Positions 59,244 to 64,000 of a stretch of 64,000 bases of DNA are shown piece by piece (the stretch's first letter is position 1; the number at the start of each line of letters is the position of its first letter). The stretch spans positions 4,030,001-4,094,000 of the forward strand of contig NC_014259.1 of the NCBI RefSeq assembly GCF_000196795.1. The letters are read 5' to 3'. This DNA comes from Acinetobacter oleivorans DR1. GTDB lineage: Bacteria > Pseudomonadota > Gammaproteobacteria > Pseudomonadales > Moraxellaceae. The position numbers and the translations under genes are program-made. The notes under the pieces are model-generated. The model saw only the letters and a list, made by a program, of their open reading frames with translations, did no database searches and was not told where the DNA came from.

Positions 59244-61412
59244 TTAAGACTCTACATAACCCATATACGGATCAGAAATTGAATCTTCTTGAGTTTCAAT
59301 ACGTCCTGCAAAACGGCGACTGAAAGTAGCATCATCAGCTAAAGTCACAGTGAAGTCGTACCAACCTCCAAATTCAGACATATCCCAAACCAGTTCTTTT
59401 TCAGAACTATTTGTTTCTATAGTCCACGTTTTATTTGGAAGATAAGCATTTGCTTTGACTGTCAGCTTGACTGACTTATTACCATCGTGACGAACTTTTA
59501 AATACAAATTCGCATCACACTCTTCCACACATACTCTAATTTCTGGTAATGCTTGAGTTTGATTGGCTTGGAGCAAGTTACCTTTAAACGCGCGGTGGAA
59601 ACCATTTGGACCGAGTACCCATAAATCGTACTGTCCATTTATAGTATTCCACACATCATCAAGCTGTTTACCCGCCTCAACCATATAGCGACGAGGGGCT
59701 ACTGTAAGATCTAATCGGTTATACACATGAAAAACAGCTGCCTGCTTACCCGTATTTGAGAACATCAGCTTTACAGTCTTTTGTGCTGCATCGACTTTGG
59801 CACTGGTGTGCAAAATATAAGGTAAAGCACGCGATGGTCTAATTCCCATTTCCTGCTGAGGAAATTGCTGTTGGTTTGGAACAGAAACTTGCGGCAATAG
59901 TTCTTGAGCGATACGAATAGCATCAGCTTCAGCTTTTGTTTTTTTCCCTTCTAGTTCAGCGACAGGCAAAGTATTCGGTGTTTTAAAATCGAAAGCTGTC
60001 GTTAAATCACCACACACAGCACGGCGATATGGACTAATATTTGGCTCTTGCACACCAAAACGTTTTTCTAAGAATTGTAAAATAGAGGTATGGTCAAAGA
60101 CTTGTGAATTCACCCATCCCCCTCTGCTCCACGGTGAAATCACATACATAGGAACGCGTACCCCTGGCCCATACACCCGCCCGTCTGTGGCGGGTTGAGA
60201 TTTTGAAGTCGCTACTGCTGGATGGTTAAAATATTCATAAGATACTTGCTGATCACTTAGAGTCGTTTTTCCATATACGACACCTTTGATATCTTTAGAC
60301 GGCGCACTTGGTGAAGGAATATGGTCAAAGAAACCATCATTCTCATCAAAATTCACCAATAAAACTGTTTGGCTCCACAACTCAGGATTTTCAGTTAATG
60401 CATTTAATACTTCCTGCATATACCAAGCGCCCTGCACAGGACTAGATGGTCCGGGGTGTTCGCTATAATTTGCAGGAGCGACTAACCAACTCACTTGCGG
60501 CAATTTACCTTGTGCAATATCAGCTTTAAAAGTTCCTAAAAAACCACCGTCTGGCATGGTATTGGCAATACCTTTATAAAGTGGTTGAGTCGCATCGATT
60601 TTTTCATCGTATGCTGGACACGTTAGCGTGTCGTTACTGACAGGCTGACCCGATTGCTCATTTGCACGGCGATACTGTTTGAAACCAGCTAACGGGTTAT
60701 CGGTAAAGTTATCCGGCATGTTTTGATAAACTTTCCATGTCACCCCAGCCTGCTGTAAGCGTTCAGGATAAGTCGTCCATTCATAACCTTCTGTTGATGG
60801 TCCAATCCCATCAAATTCATTTACTACACTTGCAACACCTGCTCCTGTAGGGCCATTCGTTCCAGTCCAAATAAACTTACGATTTGGGTTAGTTCCCGCA
60901 TGCATGGCGCAGTGGTAAGCATCACAAATCGTAAAAGCATTGGCTAAAGCAAACTGATATTCGACTTCCTGTTTTTTGTAGTAGCCCATCGACTGCGGTT
61001 TTTTATAAGCCACCCAGTCGCTCATGCGACCATTGTCCCAAGCTGCTTGGCCATCAGACCATGAGTGAGGAGTTCCTGAAACACGCTGAGCATTTCCTAA
61101 ACGACTGTCGAGATGGTACGGCAGTACTTTATTTTTCTTGGCATCATATTGTTCCCAAACCTTTCGGCTTTCTGTCATTGGAATGGTAAAGCGGTCACCG
61201 AAACCACGTACACCTTTTAGTGTTCCGAAATAATTATCAAATGAGCGATTTTCCTGAGTCAAAATCACGATGTGTTTCACATCTTGAATAGTCCCACTTT
61301 CAACTTTGGCATCAATAGCCAGCGCTTTTTGAATACTCAATGGGAAACTCGCTAAAGCAGCTGTTCCAAACATGGTTTTTGTAGAATTTAAAAGAAATTC
61401 GCGACGATTCAT
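59244..61412 (-). CDS. plc: Tat-exported phospholipase C (non-haemolytic type)
   Basis: A 722-residue secreted enzyme that hydrolyses phosphatidylcholine-type phospholipids. The N-terminus has a twin-arginine signal (MNRREFLLNSTKTMFGTAALASFPLS). The catalytic phosphoesterase domain covers roughly residues 45-500 with TQENRSFDNYFGTLKG, the NFDENDGFFDHIPSP segment and PMYVISPWSRGGWVNSQVFDHTSILQFLEKRFG, all typical of PlcN/PlcH. Two C-terminal DUF756 (beta-sandwich) domains follow. Acinetobacter carries two such enzymes; which one this is cannot be told. A 44-residue lipoprotein gene directly precedes it. Confidence 0.92.
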   Translation of the reverse strand: MNRREFLLNSTKTMFGTAALASFPLSIQKALAIDAKVESGTIQDVKHIVILTQENRSFDNYFGTLKGVRGFGDRFTIPMTESRKVWEQYDAKKNKVLPYHLDSRLGNAQRVSGTPHSWSDGQAAWDNGRMSDWVAYKKPQSMGYYKKQEVEYQFALANAFTICDAYHCAMHAGTNPNRKFIWTGTNGPTGAGVASVVNEFDGIGPSTEGYEWTTYPERLQQAGVTWKVYQNMPDNFTDNPLAGFKQYRRANEQSGQPVSNDTLTCPAYDEKIDATQPLYKGIANTMPDGGFLGTFKADIAQGKLPQVSWLVAPANYSEHPGPSSPVQGAWYMQEVLNALTENPELWSQTVLLVNFDENDGFFDHIPSPSAPSKDIKGVVYGKTTLSDQQVSYEYFNHPAVATSKSQPATDGRVYGPGVRVPMYVISPWSRGGWVNSQVFDHTSILQFLEKRFGVQEPNISPYRRAVCGDLTTAFDFKTPNTLPVAELEGKKTKAEADAIRIAQELLPQVSVPNQQQFPQQEMGIRPSRALPYILHTSAKVDAAQKTVKLMFSNTGKQAAVFHVYNRLDLTVAPRRYMVEAGKQLDDVWNTINGQYDLWVLGPNGFHRAFKGNLLQANQTQALPEIRVCVEECDANLYLKVRHDGNKSVKLTVKANAYLPNKTWTIETNSSEKELVWDMSEFGGWYDFTVTLADDATFSRRFAGRIETQEDSISDPYMGYVES

Positions 61413-61433
61413 TAGTTCTATCCTAAGTTCTTA

Positions 61434-61568
61434 TTATGGTGCACAGTGCATTTTGCAATTACTGGTTGGCGGTGTTGTTGGCGATGAATTATCTGTGTCG
61501 TTATCATCGTTACAAGCACTCAGTAAAAGTGCTAAAGACGTAATTAATAGAAGTGAAAGTTTTCGCAT
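61434..61568 (-). CDS. 44-residue lipoprotein preceding phospholipase C
   Basis: A short gene 21 bp upstream of plc on the same strand, with a GGA ribosome site. The product MRKLSLLLITSLALLLSAC (lipobox LSAC, Cys19) has only 25 mature residues, rich in Asp, Asn, Thr and Pro, ending NCKMHCAP with a CxxxC pair. It is a clear type II signal peptide with a very short tail. Close spacing suggests co-transcription with plc. The function is unknown; a role as an export or anchoring partner is only a guess. Confidence 0.7.
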   Translation of the reverse strand: MRKLSLLLITSLALLLSACNDDNDTDNSSPTTPPTSNCKMHCAP

Positions 61569-61657
61569 TGGTTTTTTCCAAACGGTTTAAATGCGAACTA
61601 CTAATAAAGTGAAAAAGTGACAGGCACGTGATGTTTTTATGTCGATTTGATGAAGAC

Positions 61658-61690
61658 ATAAAAAAACGCATCCGAAGATGCGTTTTTTAG
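61658..61690 (-). terminator. Terminator after rph
   Basis: AAAAAACGCATC-CGAA-GATGCGTTTTTT, an 8-bp or longer GC stem with A and T runs on the two sides, 12 bp beyond the rph stop on the minus strand. It can act in both directions. Confidence 0.9.
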
Positions 61691-61701
61691 AAAGCGTAAA
61701 A

Positions 61702-62418
61702 TTACCAACCTAAAGCTTCTTGTTGCTTTTTAATGAGCTCGGCAATTCCCTTTTCAGCCATTTCTAACATGTCATTGCTTTGTGCACGAGTAAATGGTTT
61801 ATCTTCAGCTGTGCCTTGAATTTCAATAAATTCGCCTGCTTGTGTCATTACTACGTTTAAGTCAGTTTGACAGTTCGAATCTTCTTCATAGCAAAGATCA
61901 AGCAATACTTCGTCTTGATACATACCTACAGAAATTGCAGCAACTAACCCTTTAAGCGGATCATGCTTAATTTTCTTTTGAGATAACAAAACATTCATCG
62001 CATCAACTAACGCTACAGCAGCGCCAGTGATTGAAGCGGTACGCGTACCACCATCAGCTTGGATTACATCACAGTCGATGGTAATTGTGTTTTCGCCAAG
62101 CTTTTTCAAATCGACCATAGCACGTAAGCTACGTCCAATTAGGCGCTGGATTTCCTGTGTCCGGCCTGACTGTTTACCACGCGCTGCTTCACGGTCACAA
62201 CGTGAATGTGTTGAACGCGGTAACATGCCATATTCAGCAGTGACCCAGCCCTGTCCTTTTCCTTTTAAAAACCGTGGAACCGAATTATCGATACTTGCAG
62301 TACACAATACTTTGGTATGACCAAATTCAACCAGAACTGAACCTTCTGCGTAACGGGTATAGTTACGTGTAATTTTCACTTCACGTAACTGGTCTAATGC
62401 TCTTTGGTCAATACGCAT
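61702..62418 (-). CDS. rph: Ribonuclease PH
   Basis: A 238-residue phosphorolytic exoribonuclease that trims the 3' ends of tRNA precursors. It starts [44 protein letters not shown] and has the phosphate-binding and catalytic segments [25 protein letters not shown] (about residues 84-108), [27 protein letters not shown] (about 115-145) and the C-terminal [15 protein letters not shown]. Full length, with no sign of the frameshift known in E. coli K-12 rph. Monocistronic with its own terminator. Confidence 0.97.
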   Translation of the reverse strand: MRIDQRALDQLREVKITRNYTRYAEGSVLVEFGHTKVLCTASIDNSVPRFLKGKGQGWVTAEYGMLPRSTHSRCDREAARGKQSGRTQEIQRLIGRSLRAMVDLKKLGENTITIDCDVIQADGGTRTASITGAAVALVDAMNVLLSQKKIKHDPLKGLVAAISVGMYQDEVLLDLCYEEDSNCQTDLNVVMTQAGEFIEIQGTAEDKPFTRAQSNDMLEMAEKGIAELIKKQQEALGW

Positions 62419-62542
62419 AATGATTCCTTAAAACAATGGCACAAATATAATTGCACCGTAGTATATCTCAATTACACGTACTTTCCCTTTTACTTATTGG
62501 TAAAGAGCATCGCTTAATGACTCAAACAATGCTCTATCTTTC

Positions 62543-63706
62543 TTAAGCAGCTTTGCCAAACATGCCTTTCACCGCCTCAACAAAGGTCCGCTTAGTCGCC
62601 ACCAAACGATCAACCACATTGTCAGGCAAAGAGTGAACAGCCAGACGTTTATACACACTCACAATTTGAGATCCAAAGGGTGCTGTATTGTACTGTTGAC
62701 CGAACTCTGCACAGACTTCACGTACTTTAGGTGCCATCTCTTGATAGCGGTTAGCTGGTACATCGGGAAACAAATGATGTTCGATTTGATGACTCAAGTT
62801 ACCGCTCAAGAAATGCATAATCTTACCACCAGTAAAGTTTGCTGAACCACGAATCTGACGCAAGTACCACTCTGCTTTGGTTTCATTATCAATATTGTCA
62901 GTGATAATTTCAGAGTCTTCTGTGAAATGGCCACAATAAATCACGGTCGATGCCCAGTAGTTACGGATCAAGTTAGCAAAAAAGTTACCAGCCAATACTG
63001 GCAAGAACATTGGTCCTGCAATTAGTGGGAACAGCACATAATCTTTACCAAACTGACGTACCATTTTTTTACGTAGATTTTTAGATTCTACATATACTTC
63101 TTTCCAAGTCTTGGTGCCATCAAACAACACTTTTTCCATCTCTAGACGTTGTAAAGCCAGTAGCCATTCAAAACCCGTTGACAATACAAAACCCATTGGC
63201 ACGTTGAATAAAAAACGGGTTTCCCACTTTTGCTCACGGCTCATGCGCATCACACCATAACCGCTAATATCATGATCCATACCAAACACATTGGTATAGG
63301 TATGATGCTTATAGTTATGGGTATATTTCCAGTCTTCACCAGTACACACCGTATCCCAGTCATAGGTTGCACCGTTAAGCGTTGGGTCATTTAACCAGTC
63401 AAACTGACCATGCATCACATTATGACCAAGTTCCATGTTTTCAACGATTTTAGATACACCTAGCATAGCCGTACCTAACAACCATACTGGTGGAATCCAG
63501 CCACCAAACATCAACATGCCACGTGATGCAATTTCGGTGTAGCGTACAAAATTACGTACTTTATAAATATATTTTGAATCTTTTTCACCGAGATCTTTCA
63601 TCACTTCAAGACGAATTTCTTCAATACGGCGACCAAAAGCTTCTGTTTGCTCTGGGGTTAAATGTACCGATTTTGATGTTGCTTTAAGTTCTACTGCCAT
63701 ATTCAT
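62543..63706 (-). CDS. Membrane fatty-acid/acyl-CoA desaturase
   Basis: A 387-residue integral membrane desaturase of the DesA/DesB (delta-9 type) group, which inserts a double bond using a di-iron centre. The histidine boxes are visible as GHNVMH (about residues 93-98), HNYKHHTYTN (about 129-138) and NLSHQIEHHLFPD (about 301-313). There are about four membrane helices. It is followed upstream by a gene ending in a plant-type 2Fe-2S ferredoxin domain, its likely electron donor, as in Pseudomonas desB-desC. The start is at ATG 63706 or the second Met two codons later. Confidence 0.9.
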   Translation of the reverse strand: MNMAVELKATSKSVHLTPEQTEAFGRRIEEIRLEVMKDLGEKDSKYIYKVRNFVRYTEIASRGMLMFGGWIPPVWLLGTAMLGVSKIVENMELGHNVMHGQFDWLNDPTLNGATYDWDTVCTGEDWKYTHNYKHHTYTNVFGMDHDISGYGVMRMSREQKWETRFLFNVPMGFVLSTGFEWLLALQRLEMEKVLFDGTKTWKEVYVESKNLRKKMVRQFGKDYVLFPLIAGPMFLPVLAGNFFANLIRNYWASTVIYCGHFTEDSEIITDNIDNETKAEWYLRQIRGSANFTGGKIMHFLSGNLSHQIEHHLFPDVPANRYQEMAPKVREVCAEFGQQYNTAPFGSQIVSVYKRLAVHSLPDNVVDRLVATKRTFVEAVKGMFGKAA

Positions 63707-63739
63707 AATGGTATCCTCAAATCTCTTTTATGTTTGTTT

Positions 63740-64000
63740 TTATAGATCAATAGTGACTGGGCTTAATGCCTGGTTCACACATAACTTAATTGCACGATTT
63801 GGTTGATCGTCAATTTCGCCTGTTAATATATTTTGGGTGACACCACTGACTTTGGTACACGTACATTGGTTACATACACCCATACGACAACCATGCTGTG
63901 GACGTAAGCCAGCTTGCTCTGCACTGCTTAATAGTGTTGTCGTGGCAAGAAAGTTTTGTTGCGAGCGACGAAATACGATGGGTTGTGCTTCATTAGACTG
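63740..64000 (-). CDS. Ferredoxin-type oxidoreductase, C-terminal part (partial)
   Basis: The last 86 codons of a minus-strand gene that starts beyond the window. They contain a 2Fe-2S ferredoxin domain: CRMGVCNQCTC (three cysteines of the cluster) and a fourth cysteine in IKLCVNQALSPVTIDL. The position 33 bp upstream of the desaturase gene, together with this C-terminal ferredoxin, fits the reductase partner (flavin reductase plus ferredoxin fusion) that delivers NAD(P)H electrons to membrane desaturases. The N-terminal flavin and NAD domains are not in view. Confidence 0.85.
   Translation of the reverse strand, partial: QSNEAQPIVFRRSQQNFLATTTLLSSAEQAGLRPQHGCRMGVCNQCTCTKVSGVTQNILTGEIDDQPNRAIKLCVNQALSPVTIDL

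Noticed and set aside
62027..62320. 97-codon frame on the plus strand inside rph
   Set aside because: Antisense to the conserved catalytic region of rph; no supporting signals.

Overview
The window looks like an Acinetobacter chromosome, most likely the A. baumannii/calcoaceticus complex. It is AT-rich, and the right-hand half has the layout of the A. baumannii capsule (K) locus between fkpA and the lldP lactate genes: wza-wzb-wzc, gna, variable sugar/transferase genes, itrA, galU, ugd, gpi, gne1, pgm. No rRNA, tRNA, CRISPR array or insertion sequence was recognised. This assignment comes from recognised protein families and gene order, not from a database search.

Left part (1-7.97 kb): a type VI secretion island read on the minus strand. 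A VgrG spike with a C-terminal extension is followed by a putative papain-like effector and then by a run of small lipoproteins. These are three Ig-like paralogues, one broken Ig-like copy whose lipobox cysteine has become Trp, two Cys-rich lipoproteins and a lipoprotein running off the window edge. They are probably immunity proteins. A Sel1-repeat protein diverges from vgrG. Between 8.1 and 8.5 kb lies a structured, non-coding-looking leader that resembles phage antisense-RNA immunity regions, with a decayed downstream reading frame.

8.6-12.4 kb: small genes (lipoproteins, a GNAT, a DUF4126 membrane protein, a 44-residue zinc ribbon) interspersed with three near-identical copies of a ~130-nt small RNA unit. 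Each copy has an 18-bp TGTACG-N6-CYTACA box centred about 65 bp upstream of the predicted start, a TTGGCG-17-TATNAT-type promoter, several CAGGA motifs shown in hairpin loops, and a terminator with a compensatory base-pair change between copies. This is the architecture of Gac-activated, CsrA-binding RNAs (RsmX/Y/Z, CsrB) and is the most interesting discovery candidate in the window.

12.6-25.4 kb: central carbon metabolism. A GntR regulator, prpB, prpC and acnD form a methylcitrate-cycle operon (minus strand). The aromatic aminotransferase gene diverges from it. The lactate operon lldP-lldR-lldD-dld follows on the minus strand, with two LldR-type operators upstream of lldP.

25.7-53.7 kb: the capsule locus. 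pgm reads rightward; pgt1, an OafA-like acyltransferase, gne1, gpi, ugd, galU, itrA, four glycosyltransferases, wzy, mnaA, wzx, a hexapeptide acetyltransferase, dgaC, dgaB, dgaA and gna read leftward; wza-wzb-wzc diverge. The content predicts a K unit of about five sugars containing a 2,3-diacetamido-glucuronic-type acid and probably ManNAc, built by the Wzx/Wzy route, with possible O-acetyl and glycerol-phosphate decoration. A 19-codon remnant of a second 2-epimerase gene between wzx and a glycosyltransferase gene records a past replacement.

53.8-64 kb: conserved flank with two FKBP-type prolyl isomerases, murJ, ampD, nadC, a 55-residue membrane protein, a dense inverted-repeat region, a Tat-exported phospholipase C preceded by a 44-residue lipoprotein gene, rph, a membrane fatty-acid desaturase and the end of its likely ferredoxin-type electron donor.
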